Source of the DNA: Holophagales bacterium
GTDB taxonomy: Bacteria; Acidobacteriota; Thermoanaerobaculia; Multivoradales; Multivoraceae
DNA length: 64,000 nt
Assembly (NCBI GenBank): GCA_009843505.1
Contig: VYDI01000029.1
Coordinates: 1 to 64,000, forward strand
Direction of reading: 5' to 3'
A program made the translations under genes and the position numbers. Positions 46,666-54,970 of this stretch are shown one piece after another. Every line of letters starts with the position of its first letter. The first letter of the stretch is position 1. The notes beneath the pieces were generated by a model. That model saw only the letters and a list, made by a program, of their open reading frames with translations, made no database searches and was not told the origin of the DNA.

Positions 46666-49200
46666 CTAGGCCCCTGTCCGCAGGTAGAACGTGTTCGGGT
46701 CTTTGATGGCGAGCGCGTTGTAGGCGGCCTCGCCGATGGCGACGATGTGGCGCACGGTCGCAGACTCGATGAAGTCGTCGTGCAACCCTGTGAGCCGGGC
46801 GAAACCGCTGCGGCGCAGTGTGTACGCCTTTGTCGTGTTGACGCCGCCGTAGCGCAGGTGGTAATCCGCCCGACCCGCATCAGGGAAGCTCGGGTTGTAG
46901 CCGATGTCCACAGTCGGCGCGTGGCTGTTCGCGTCGGTGAAGTAGGCCAGCCACTGCGTGGGTGTCGCCATCTGGCTGGACGTGGTGAGCAGATGGGACC
47001 TCATGTGCATGTAATTGATCCCGCCCACGACGACTTGGAGATACGGCCCCATCTCCAACTGCCTCGCTGTCGTCCCATCCGTGACCTTGAAGAAGACGGC
47101 GGTGTTCGCCAGATTCACCTGGCCATCGAGGTAGTCGTAGACGTTCTTCTTGATGTAGGCGTGGGCGAAATAGTCACCGTCGTCGGTGAGTTCCACGTAG
47201 AACGCGGCCACGGCGCTCAGCGGGTTGTGCAGCATCTCGCCCGCGTCCGCATGCCCGCCGAATCCGCGAGTCACGTAGCCCCAGAAGTTGTTGCCGACTT
47301 TCTCCAGCTTGATCTTGGTCTTGTTCGCGACGCCTGTCGTCAGCTCATACAGACCCGACTCGTAGGGGATGCTGTGCCCGCCCGCCGTGTGTCTCGCTTT
47401 CGCCGTCAGGTAGTAGTGCTCCGGGGCGTCCGCCGCTGCTGGGTCGAGCGTCTCCTCCGAAATATCCGTGACGTGCTCGGCGATGTAGGTGTGGAGCTTG
47501 GCGAGATCAGCCCGGAGCTCGTCAACGTGGTTAGGCTCGATCTCGTCAAGGATTTGCTTCAGGCCCTGCACGTCCACGAGTTGCCACACGGTCAGCACCG
47601 TGCTGGCGTCCCATGCGGTGAAGATGTCCTGGTAGAGCTTGCCGTCGCCCTTGCTGTAGAAGTTGACTGGCCCGAGGACCCAGGGCTGTCCGGCCACGGT
47701 GCCGTACAGGTCGTCGCCGGGAATGTGCAGCACGTCGTCTCCTACCCTGACGACGTAGATCACGTTTGCGTCGTTGATGACGGTGACGCCGGAAAGCTCG
47801 ACCTCAGTGGCGACACTGCCGAGGGTCCCCCGGTATTGTTCGGCAATGGCGGGGGTGTCGACGGCCGCATCAAAGTAAGCGACCCGGATTTGCAGCTTGT
47901 CGCCGGACGTGAGTGCGTTGACGCGCCCCTGCACTCGGAATTGCAGGCCGCTCTGGTCTTCGAGCGCGACACTCAGCCCGCGGTCGGTTCCGCCATCGGC
48001 GGAGCGCACCAGGTAGGTGCCGAGCCCGTCCAGGATTGGCGTGTTGGCGAGGATGTCGGAGCCGTTGAGCAGCGTCACGTGCCAGCCGATGGCGCCATCC
48101 GGCAACGCAGCCGGAATCGTAATCGACTGGTCATCGCTCGCCGCGACCATCCCAAGTGCCGAACCCTCCGCCGATGCGGTGAAGCGAATCGCATTCGTCG
48201 CGACGCCGTTCAAGTCTTGCGTCTCGGCCAGCACCACCCAACGGAGCGAGTCATCGGCGAACACCTCGCCCTCGATGCCGCGGGCCGCGTCAATCGCGTT
48301 GCGCACGGCGATCCGCTGCGAGTTGTTGAGCGTCGGAGGATGCTTGAACGCGGCGTCGCCGATCTGTTCGTCCGTCTTCCCGCCGGCAGCGATGGCGGTG
48401 CGGATGGCCGCCAGATCGTTGACCTTCCAGATCTCCAGGGCGTCGTCCGTCGCCTCGTCCAGGGTGCGGTAGAGCTTGCCGGCGTCCGTGCCGCCCTTCG
48501 AGTAGAAGTTGGCGATGCCGACCTCCAACGGACTGCCACTGCGCTGCTGATAGAGCGCGGCACCGGTGACGTACTCGGTCGTCGCCCGCACCCGGATCAG
48601 GTAGAGCACGTTGGCGCTGTTCTCGACCGCGACCTCGCTGACCTGCGCCTCGCCTCTGCCGGAGCCGGTCGTGCCGTCGAAGACGTTCTCGATCAGAGGA
48701 TCGGCGCCATCGCCGCCCGCCGTGGCTCCCTCCTCGATACCGTTGAGCTTGGCCCGCAGCTCGGACGTGAACGGTCCGTACCGCTCAACGAAGTCGGCCA
48801 GGACTTCACGCTGCGTGAACTCCCAAACCCTGACGCGCTGCGCCGTGCTGATGGCGCGAACGACCAGTTGATCCGAGGAGTCCCGCCAGTAGTTGACCGC
48901 GCCGGAGTGAAAGGCACCCTTGTTCGAGCTCGTGCGGGCGTAGAGGCCGTCGTGATCCTCGAACGTCCACGCGGTGTCGGGATGGCCGACCGCCTCGAAC
49001 ACCACCTCGCGCAGCAGGTCTCCGTCGACGATGGCGTAGTCCGAGACGACCTGCTGCGTTCCCCCGGCAAGCTGGAGATCGGCGACCAAGCGGAAGCCGG
49101 TTCGCTGCGCCAACTGGGTCAGCCCGTCGATGGCAGCCGCGTCGACGAGCTTGTGGTCGCGCCGCGTCGACCGCAGCTTGTCGGGGAAGTCGATGGGCAT
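46666..49200 (-). CDS. Large tail-fibre/receptor-binding-like protein
   Basis: 844 residues from ATG at 49200, overlapping the previous stop (TGATG). Residues 1-170 contain TFEDHDGLYARTSSNKGAF; then come two diverged repeats around VLYLIRVRATTEYVTGAALYQ and VIYVVRVGDDVLHIPGDDLYG followed by ANFYSKGG/VNFYSKGD (about 195-260 and 485-535). The C-terminus YNALAIKDPNTFYLRTG matches the D-P-N-T-x-Y ending common to phage upper-collar, tail-fibre and receptor-binding proteins. It probably forms the host-contacting fibre. The internal repeat suggests stacked domains. Confidence 0.65.
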   Translation of the reverse strand: MPIDFPDKLRSTRRDHKLVDAAAIDGLTQLAQRTGFRLVADLQLAGGTQQVVSDYAIVDGDLLREVVFEAVGHPDTAWTFEDHDGLYARTSSNKGAFHSGAVNYWRDSSDQLVVRAISTAQRVRVWEFTQREVLADFVERYGPFTSELRAKLNGIEEGATAGGDGADPLIENVFDGTTGSGRGEAQVSEVAVENSANVLYLIRVRATTEYVTGAALYQQRSGSPLEVGIANFYSKGGTDAGKLYRTLDEATDDALEIWKVNDLAAIRTAIAAGGKTDEQIGDAAFKHPPTLNNSQRIAVRNAIDAARGIEGEVFADDSLRWVVLAETQDLNGVATNAIRFTASAEGSALGMVAASDDQSITIPAALPDGAIGWHVTLLNGSDILANTPILDGLGTYLVRSADGGTDRGLSVALEDQSGLQFRVQGRVNALTSGDKLQIRVAYFDAAVDTPAIAEQYRGTLGSVATEVELSGVTVINDANVIYVVRVGDDVLHIPGDDLYGTVAGQPWVLGPVNFYSKGDGKLYQDIFTAWDASTVLTVWQLVDVQGLKQILDEIEPNHVDELRADLAKLHTYIAEHVTDISEETLDPAAADAPEHYYLTAKARHTAGGHSIPYESGLYELTTGVANKTKIKLEKVGNNFWGYVTRGFGGHADAGEMLHNPLSAVAAFYVELTDDGDYFAHAYIKKNVYDYLDGQVNLANTAVFFKVTDGTTARQLEMGPYLQVVVGGINYMHMRSHLLTTSSQMATPTQWLAYFTDANSHAPTVDIGYNPSFPDAGRADYHLRYGGVNTTKAYTLRRSGFARLTGLHDDFIESATVRHIVAIGEAAYNALAIKDPNTFYLRTGA

Positions 49201-50528
49201 CAGTCGTACTCCAGGGTGATCGTCCGGCTGCCCGTCCCGAGAATCGCCGGGTCCTGCTCGACGTTCGAGGCGTAGACGATGTGCCCGGCGAACGTCCCGG
49301 ACGCCAGCCGGGTGAAGCCGCCCAGGATGTCGTGCGTGTTGCCGTCGAAGTACGCGGCCGACGGCGCCCCGGCGGAATCGGGAACGGCGAACCACAGCCA
49401 GCCGTCACCGTCATCCGCCTCGGCCGGGATCGTCAGCACGTCGGTCGTGAACGTGTCGCCGGCCGTGATCTCGGAGGACATCGGCGTCTGCTGGGCCGCC
49501 CATCCGACATAGCGATTGTGGGCGCTGTGCACGGCTCCTCCTGAGCTCAGCTTGACGATCTCCGCGTGGAATGCGGTCATTGCCGAATTGGACGACCGGT
49601 GAGCGAACAAGTTGACGGCGGTATCGGCCGCCAGGATGACCAGCATGCGGCCCGACCAGGGCGTTGCGTCTGTAAACCGGGCGTAGATCGGGTTGGACTG
49701 GTCCAGTGCCGCATTGTCGGAGGCCCGCCGTAGCTCGAACCATGCGCTGCTCTGCGTGTTGGCGAAGGTGAAGACCGCGTGGATGTTGACGAGGTAGACA
49801 CCGGCCCCGAGCGTGAAGTCGTTGCCCGAGATGTTGGACAGGAACTCGTTGCCCCCAGCGCCGTTGACGACGGAGAGAGCGTTCGGGGTCAGCTCTACTT
49901 CGGTTTGGCCGTTGGCGAGGTCGTCGAAGTTCACGCGCTCGACGCGGGCCTCGATAGTGCCGGTTGCGGTGCCGTCCCCGCCTGCGTTGTCGTCCACGTA
50001 CTTCTTCGTGGCGGCGTGCAGGTCGGCGGACGGCGCTCCGCTCAGGGTGAGAGCGCCCGTCAGGGTGCCGCCGGTCAGCGGCAAGCCCGCGTTGTCGTCC
50101 ACGTACTTTTTCGTCGCCGCCTCCAGGTCGGCGGACGGCGCTCCGCTCAGGGTGAGAGCGCCCGTCAGGGTGCCGCCACTCCGCTGGAGAGCGCCCCTGA
50201 TCAATGTCTCGATCGAGGTCGTGAACACGGCCCGGATCGCCGACCGGACACGCTGCGCGGTCCACACGCGGCGCGCGGCGGACGAGCCGGCGGCCGCGTC
50301 GGATGCGGACACCGTGGGCAGGGCCGCGACGATCAACTGTCGGATGCGGGCGGCGCTCCAGCCGAGAATGGTCGCGCCCGTCGCACCAGCCTGCGCCTGC
50401 GTCGCGCCCCGGACGCCGCCGAGCGCGCCTTCGGTGGCCTGCGGCAGCACATAGTCCGAGTTGCTGTCGCCGCTGTCGCCGCCGTTGCCGCTGGACGCCG
50501 CGGCGCCGCCCCGTAGCGGAAACGGCAT
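49200..50528 (-). CDS. Tail-fibre stalk-like protein with 35-residue tandem repeats
   Basis: 442 residues. A low-complexity Gly/Ala/Ser N-terminus (SSGNGGDSGDSNSDYVLPQATEGALGG) and a helical region (RIRQLIVAALPTVSASDAAAG) precede two tandem copies of GGTLTGALTLSGAPSADL(E/H)AATKKYVDDNAG at about 118-185, a repeat seen in trimeric phage tail fibres. The C-terminal ~240 residues are beta-rich, jelly-roll or TNF-like (GVYLVNIHAVFTF...SSAWFELRRA). It forms a pair with the long fibre gene downstream. Confidence 0.7.
   Translation of the reverse strand: MPFPLRGGAAASSGNGGDSGDSNSDYVLPQATEGALGGVRGATQAQAGATGATILGWSAARIRQLIVAALPTVSASDAAAGSSAARRVWTAQRVRSAIRAVFTTSIETLIRGALQRSGGTLTGALTLSGAPSADLEAATKKYVDDNAGLPLTGGTLTGALTLSGAPSADLHAATKKYVDDNAGGDGTATGTIEARVERVNFDDLANGQTEVELTPNALSVVNGAGGNEFLSNISGNDFTLGAGVYLVNIHAVFTFANTQSSAWFELRRASDNAALDQSNPIYARFTDATPWSGRMLVILAADTAVNLFAHRSSNSAMTAFHAEIVKLSSGGAVHSAHNRYVGWAAQQTPMSSEITAGDTFTTDVLTIPAEADDGDGWLWFAVPDSAGAPSAAYFDGNTHDILGGFTRLASGTFAGHIVYASNVEQDPAILGTGSRTITLEYD
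49986..50177 (-). repeat. 105-bp tandem repeat inside the fibre gene
   Basis: Two units, beginning at 49986 and 50091 with GTTGTCGTCCACGTACTT and sharing a 47-base core of near identity (TCGGCGGACGGCGCTCC through GTGCCGCC). It encodes the 35-residue repeat and could expand or contract by recombination, changing fibre length. Confidence 0.8.
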
Positions 50529-50792
50529 CTACTCCGCCTCGCTGGTGACCACCACCGACTCGCCGTTGAGGCACCAGACCCAGATGCCCAGACCGGCCTC
50601 CGGCAGCAGGTCGCGGTTCCAGTGCTCTCCCGGTTCCAGGAACAGCGCGTGGTCGCCGGCGTCGGGCGCAGACGCGGCCTCCGCGATCTGGACGTTCCGG
50701 TTGCCCACGTTCTGGATCGCGTAGCGGGTGCCGTTGGCGAGGCCCGTGAGCGCCGTCGGCGCCTCGTCTACGGCGTGGGAAGCGGTGGCCAT
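50529..50792 (-). CDS. Small hypothetical phage protein
   Basis: 87 residues from ATG at 50792 (a TTG four codons upstream is possible). ALTGLANGTRYAIQNVGNRNVQIAEA followed by HALFLEPGEHWNRDLLPEAGLGIWVWCLNGESVVVTSE has the look of a small all-beta head- or tail-decoration or fibre-attachment domain. Immediately upstream of the stalk-fibre gene (1 nt). First gene after the large gap in the late operon. Confidence 0.55.
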   Translation of the reverse strand: MATASHAVDEAPTALTGLANGTRYAIQNVGNRNVQIAEAASAPDAGDHALFLEPGEHWNRDLLPEAGLGIWVWCLNGESVVVTSEAE

Positions 50793-50804
50793 GACCGACC
50801 GCAA

Positions 50805-51090
50805 TCCTCACCACAGAGGCGGGACACGATCCAGTCGAGTCGCGTCAGAAACGCCGAAACCGGTCCGCCGCCATCCGCAGGCAGGACAGCGCCACGACCA
50901 CCGGCACGAGCAGCACCATCCGCAGCCACCACTTGAGCAGCGCCAGGACCGGAAGCCGGGTCAAAGACGCCCCGGCACGGAACGCCGGAGGCTTTGTAGA
51001 CTCGCCGTCTTCATGGCATCGGAGCCTCCCGCTTAGGTTTCGATGTCGGCCGGCGTCGCGGTGTCATCGCGGCGCCGGCCACTTCTCCGG
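50805..51090 (-). other. Gene-poor gap in the late operon
   Basis: The largest stretch without a convincing gene in the phage part of the window. The minus strand has an open frame of ~38 codons ending at about 50850 (contains LALLKWWLRMVLLVPVVVALSC, split here as LALLKWWLRMVL and LVPVVVALSC), which lacks ATG/GTG at its start and a ribosome site; it could be a membrane peptide or a remnant. In Mu-like phages the protease/scaffold, capsid and tail genes begin here. Confidence 0.4.
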
Positions 51091-51555
51091 TCATCCTACA
51101 CCGACGCCCCAGCCCTCGGCGAGATGACGGGCCACGATGTCCACGATCTCCTCGGCGTTGCCCGGGCCGATGCCGAGGAACGGCCGCGCCGGGATGCCCG
51201 CTTCGGTCCGACCGAGCTGGTGGGTGGCCGCGTAGATGAGATTGGTGCCGGCCACGGCCGACGTCCGGTCGTGGTCCGACAGGATCGAGCCGCTCAGGTC
51301 GCCCTCGCGCAACAGGATCTTCTCGGAGTAGCCCAGCCGGCGCTTCGCGCGCAGCGTCGCCGCCTGCAGTGCCTTCCAGGGCACGCCGTCCGGCGACGTT
51401 TCCCGGTCGAAGGCCTCGGCGGCGATGTCGGCGAGCAGCTCGGAGACCTCGAGCATCGCCGGCGACAGGTCCTCGCCGTCCCGGATCAACTGGTTCAGGC
51501 TGGCGATCACCCGGCGGTGCTCTGCTTCATTGAACTGGATGTCGATCGTCGTCAT
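51091..51555 (-). CDS. Virion morphogenesis protein, Mu gpG-like
   Basis: 154 residues from ATG at 51555 overlapping the previous stop (TGATG). MLEVSELLADIAAEAFDRETSPDG at 34-57, WKALQAATLRAKRR, GYSEKILLREGDLSGSI and the C-terminal GIPARPFLGIGPGNAEEI are the standard blocks of the phage virion morphogenesis (gpG/Orf31) family, thought to act in tail-head joining or tail completion. It is the last recognisable head/joining gene before the gap. Confidence 0.85.
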   Translation of the reverse strand: MTTIDIQFNEAEHRRVIASLNQLIRDGEDLSPAMLEVSELLADIAAEAFDRETSPDGVPWKALQAATLRAKRRLGYSEKILLREGDLSGSILSDHDRTSAVAGTNLIYAATHQLGRTEAGIPARPFLGIGPGNAEEIVDIVARHLAEGWGVGVG

Positions 51556-52448
51556 CAGCCGTCCCCGCAGAAGCAAGAGGCCCCGGCGTCGTCGGGGCCG
51601 TCCGCAAAGGCGAGGCGCGACTGGCTCAGGGCCAGGCGCCGCAGCTCCCGGTAGCTCTCCCGCTTCCTGAACCAGGCGATCTCGGCCTTGCGAAGGTCGC
51701 GGCCGTGAGCGTCTCGATACTCCTCCTGCTTGATCCACCAGTCCGCCAGTTCCGGCTCCTCCGCGATCAGCGCCAGCAGTTTCCCTTTGCCCTTGAGGAA
51801 GCAGAGGTCGCAGTTTCCCTGGTCGCTCCGGATGCCGAGGTCGAAAGGCGCCTGACGCCAGTAGCGGTCGACGTCCTCCAGCGTCACGCCGGCGAGCGCC
51901 AGCGGGTAGGTCACCGTGCAGTTCTCCATCAGGGCCGCCCGAATCCGCCGGGGCTCGTCGGCCCGGATGCCCAGCACGCTCGTCCACCCCTTGCGCGGCC
52001 AGCCCAGCGAGCGCACGACGTACCGCTGAATCGTGCTCACCTTGAGTTGGTCGGTGCACATCCGGGCGACCACGTGCGGCAGCATCTTCTTGGCCCGGAT
52101 CATCGCCTCGAAGGGCTCGCCCTTCCGGGCGGCCGTGGCGAAGTCGACGACGCCGTGGACGTGCTTCGGGTCCTTGGCTCCGCCCGCGGCCCACGGCCGG
52201 TGGCGGTACTCGAGCCAGCGCAGACCGACGTTCCACTCCCGGTCCATGCGATTCAGGAACACGAGCGTCTCCTCGCGCTCCTTGCCCGTGTTGGCGAAGA
52301 CCGGAACGACGTGCGGAGGCAGCCGTCCGTCGTTGGCGTCCAGGACCTGGCGGAGCAGGAAGCCGCTGGTGCGGCCGCCGCTGACGTTCAGGACGTAGCG
52401 GCGCGGCTTGCCGAAAGCGTCGGTCGCGGGGAGCAGGTAGGGGTTCAT
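51555..52448 (-). CDS. Phage PAPS-reductase-like PP-loop protein
   Basis: 297 residues from ATG at 52448. N-terminal PP-loop VLNVSGGRTSGFLLRQVL (about 19-36), then VFANTGKEREETLVFLNRMDREW, as in adenine-nucleotide alpha-hydrolases and PAPS-reductase-like phage proteins. Cys residues cluster in RMCTDQLKV and GNCDLCFLKGKGK (about 215-227) and in the terminal SCFCGDG. Related proteins include DndC, which sulfurates DNA, so a role in nucleic-acid sulfur chemistry or iron-sulfur-linked adenylation is possible. Its start overlaps the gp30-like gene (ATGA). Not a structural gene in Mu. Confidence 0.75.
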   Translation of the reverse strand: MNPYLLPATDAFGKPRRYVLNVSGGRTSGFLLRQVLDANDGRLPPHVVPVFANTGKEREETLVFLNRMDREWNVGLRWLEYRHRPWAAGGAKDPKHVHGVVDFATAARKGEPFEAMIRAKKMLPHVVARMCTDQLKVSTIQRYVVRSLGWPRKGWTSVLGIRADEPRRIRAALMENCTVTYPLALAGVTLEDVDRYWRQAPFDLGIRSDQGNCDLCFLKGKGKLLALIAEEPELADWWIKQEEYRDAHGRDLRKAEIAWFRKRESYRELRRLALSQSRLAFADGPDDAGASCFCGDG

Positions 52449-53284
52449 CGGCCTCCGATCCGCGCGAACAGCTGCGGGTTCCTGGCCCGCACCTGGGCCA
52501 GCAGGTCGGCCGCGGCGGCGCCGGCGACGGGGGCCTCGCTCCAGCCCGGGTCCGGCCGGAACACCATCTGCGCTCCGTGCGGCGGGTCCTCGAAGACGTA
52601 CTCGATGCCGGGCCGGTACAAGCCGGTCCGCTCGTCGACGAGCTGGTCGACCTCGCGCAGCCGGCCGGCGGAGCTGTAGACCTGCAGTCCCATCATGCGC
52701 ACCTGGGCCTCCGTGAGCGCCCTGACGCGGCAGCGGCAGCCCCAGCCGTTCGGGGGGTAGATGTAGCGCCAGATCGGATCGTCCGCGCGAAACACGCGCC
52801 CTGACAGCGCCAGGTGGCTCGGCCTGATGCGGCTGTCCTCGATGCCGACGTACATCCAGTAGGGCCGCGCGGCCAGGTTGGCCGACTGGCTCTGGAACCG
52901 GGCCGCCGCGCGGGCGGTGCGCATGTTGGTCCGGTAGATCGTCCGCAGCCGCCTGGCGCTGCCGAGCTGGACCACCTGCTGGCTGCCGTCGGGCGCGATC
53001 CGCGTCTGCTTGCCCCACCAGCCGGCTCTCCGGAGCGCCGGCTCGAGCTCCTGCCGGAACTGCCGCTCCGTCCAGCCTTCCGTCAGGGCGCGGTCGACGG
53101 CGCCGCGGATCGTCTCGAGTACCGAGGCCTCCGTCGCCTTGGCCACGGTGAACGCCACCGCGTGCAGCCGCTGCTCGACCTCCCGCCAGTCCCAGGAGAT
53201 CAGGTAGCCCTTCGCCTCGAGGTACTCGATTGCCCGGCGCGGAGGCAGGTCGGCCGCGACCCGGAAGTCCGCGACGTCGGGCAT
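52445..53284 (-). CDS. Phage minor head protein, Mu gp30 (gpF)-like
   Basis: 279 residues. AIEYLEAKGY near the N-terminus (about 20-29), LRTIYRTNMRTARAAARF at 117-134, YWMYVGIEDSRIRPSHLALSGRVFRADDPIWRYIYPPNGWGCRCRV (about 145-190) with the conserved C-x-C, then ALTEAQVRMMG. This is the standard phage head morphogenesis (Mu gpF/SPP1 gp7) domain, located at the portal inside the head. Adjacent to the portal gene in Mu, but here separated from it by cargo genes. Confidence 0.9.
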   Translation of the reverse strand: MPDVADFRVAADLPPRRAIEYLEAKGYLISWDWREVEQRLHAVAFTVAKATEASVLETIRGAVDRALTEGWTERQFRQELEPALRRAGWWGKQTRIAPDGSQQVVQLGSARRLRTIYRTNMRTARAAARFQSQSANLAARPYWMYVGIEDSRIRPSHLALSGRVFRADDPIWRYIYPPNGWGCRCRVRALTEAQVRMMGLQVYSSAGRLREVDQLVDERTGLYRPGIEYVFEDPPHGAQMVFRPDPGWSEAPVAGAAAADLLAQVRARNPQLFARIGGR

Positions 53285-54100
53285 TCAGACCTCCGCCCGA
53301 TTCCGCCAGAGAACCTCGGTGCGCGGAGTCGCCTTGCCGCCGTGCCGGGGCTGGGTGTGCGCGGCGTGCTCGTCGCGCAGCCAGCCAGCTTCATCGAGTT
53401 CCGGCCAGTCGTTGGGGTAACCGCTGATCCCTACGACGGCACGAGCTGCAAGCAGTCCTTCAAGAAGTCTTGTTCGGTCGAAGGTGCCGATGTAGTCCTT
53501 CTCGTGTCCTCGGTACGGTGGGTCCAGGTAGAGAACCGACGTCGCGGTCGCACCGCATCGCCGCAGAAGCACTTCGGCGGGGTCCGTCAGGATCTGGACG
53601 CTACGAATGCGGTCCGCGATCGCGCAGATCCTCTTGGCGCTGGTCTTGAGGGAGACTGCCCCGGATGGTCCGTAGCGCTTGGACAGGGACGGTGCGGCAG
53701 ACGGATGCAGGGCGTCGCGGGCGAGCATTCGTGCCTGCATCCAGACGATCGCGCGTTTCGCGTCGTGGTGCGGCCACGCTGGCGGTGTTGCTTCTCCGAG
53801 CCAGGCGACCATGTCTCGGAGAAGCTTGGCCGATCGAGGCGGAAAGTCCGCACTCGCTGCCAGCGCCAGCCGGTCGGTCTCGCGCTGAGCGGACAACCAC
53901 CAGTTGACCAGGTCGACGTCCGTGTCGGAGATCGACTCGAGTCGGGCCCGGTCACGGGCCAGGAGGACCGACGCCATTCCTGCAAATGGCTCGACGTAGT
54001 GGCTTCCCAAAGGCAGCAACGAGGAGATCCACTTGGCCAGTCGAGTCTTGCCGCCGAAGTAGCTGAACGGCGGCTTCAAAAGCGCAGCGTCGGACGTCAT
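53285..54100 (-). CDS. D12-class adenine-N6 DNA methyltransferase (second copy)
   Basis: 271 residues from ATG at 54100 (GTG at 54103 is the alternative). SAM-binding FSYFGGKTRLAKWI (about 13-26), YVEPFAGMASVLL, and catalytic DPPY in SVLYLDPPYRGHEKDY (about 190-193). A Dam/DpnM-type enzyme that methylates adenine in a short DNA site. It lies 6 nt after the other D12 gene, with which it shares layout but low identity, so the two probably recognise different sites. Likely role: protecting phage DNA against host restriction (inference). Confidence 0.85.
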   Translation of the reverse strand: MTSDAALLKPPFSYFGGKTRLAKWISSLLPLGSHYVEPFAGMASVLLARDRARLESISDTDVDLVNWWLSAQRETDRLALAASADFPPRSAKLLRDMVAWLGEATPPAWPHHDAKRAIVWMQARMLARDALHPSAAPSLSKRYGPSGAVSLKTSAKRICAIADRIRSVQILTDPAEVLLRRCGATATSVLYLDPPYRGHEKDYIGTFDRTRLLEGLLAARAVVGISGYPNDWPELDEAGWLRDEHAAHTQPRHGGKATPRTEVLWRNRAEV

Positions 54101-54106
54101 CACGGA

Positions 54107-54970
54107 TCAGAGCCTCTGGCCGTCGAGGCCGTAGTTCATCCACAGGCAGGCCGTGCGGGTGACGCCGGCGCCGCCGCCCAACGTGGCGCGGACCGGCTTC
54201 TGCTCCCGGCGCCAGCCGGGCAGCAGGCGGCTCCACGGGTCGGTGTTGTAGCCGCTGAGCGCCACCCGTCCCTTCTGACGCCGGAGCGTCGCGGCCAGGC
54301 GCGGCACGTCGACGTCGTTCTCGGCGTAGGGCCGCGTCGCCTTACTCGTGCTGGGGTACGGCGGATCGACGAACAGCACCGCCTGGGCGACCTTCTCGGC
54401 CCGCTCGAGCAGTGCCACCGCGTCGCCGCAGTAAAGCTGCACCATGCGCATCCTGTCGGCCAGCAGGTCGAAGATCTCTTCGGTGACTCGGTTCGGCCGC
54501 GCGGTCGGCGTGTAGGCGCCCCGCCAGCCTGAATCCGGCCGATTGGCGGTCGTCATGACGACGGTGAGCGCCAGCGCGCGCCGGATCGGATCGGGATGGT
54601 GGTCGGCGTCGTGCAGGGCCTCGTCGTGGAGCACCTTGCTGCTGTAGGGCTGCCGCCGCAGCAGCCGCTTCAGCTCGTCGTGGTGGTCGCGCACGACCTT
54701 CCACCAGTTGACGACCCGCTGGTCGCTGTCGTTGACCATCTCGAGAAACGCCGGCGGCCGGCTCAGAAGCACGCCGAGCATTCCGGCGTAGGGCTCGATG
54801 TAAGCCTGCCGCTCGGCAACGGCGTCCGGCAGAAGCGAGGCCACCCAGCGACCGAGCCGGTAGGGAGACTTGCCGCCTGGCCAGCAGAGGCCGCGCATGG
54901 TCGGCTTTCGTGCAGGATTCCGCGCTCGGCGCGGTGCGCCACGTCGTCTGCCGGTGATTCGAGCCGTCAT
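54107..54970 (-). CDS. D12-class adenine-N6 DNA methyltransferase (first copy)
   Basis: 287 residues from ATG at 54970, overlapping the DUF2235 stop (ATGA). A basic N-terminus (about 1-25) precedes LCWPGGKSPYRLGRWV, YIEPYAGMLGVLL and the catalytic DPPY in AVLFVDPPYPSTSKATRP (about 216-219). MTTANRPDSGWRGAYTP is the target-recognition region. Adenine methylation of phage DNA to evade restriction is the usual reason for such a gene in a phage; no cognate nuclease is present. Confidence 0.88.
   Translation of the reverse strand: MTARITGRRRGAPRRARNPARKPTMRGLCWPGGKSPYRLGRWVASLLPDAVAERQAYIEPYAGMLGVLLSRPPAFLEMVNDSDQRVVNWWKVVRDHHDELKRLLRRQPYSSKVLHDEALHDADHHPDPIRRALALTVVMTTANRPDSGWRGAYTPTARPNRVTEEIFDLLADRMRMVQLYCGDAVALLERAEKVAQAVLFVDPPYPSTSKATRPYAENDVDVPRLAATLRRQKGRVALSGYNTDPWSRLLPGWRREQKPVRATLGGGAGVTRTACLWMNYGLDGQRL

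Noticed and set aside
46666..49200. Diversity-generating retroelement acting on the fibre gene
   Set aside because: No reverse transcriptase and no template/variable repeat pair visible in the window; the repeats seen are ordinary tandem or domain repeats.
45793..49275. Very long open frame (>1000 codons) on the plus strand opposite the fibre genes
   Set aside because: It is antisense to genes with overlapping starts and stops and recognisable fibre motifs; its translation is Arg/Val/Asp/His-rich with no domains, typical of GC-rich antisense frames.
50805..51090. A small lipoprotein or spanin gene in the late-operon gap
   Set aside because: The hydrophobic frame lacks ATG/GTG and a ribosome site and its Cys context is not a proper lipobox; kept only as a remnant candidate.
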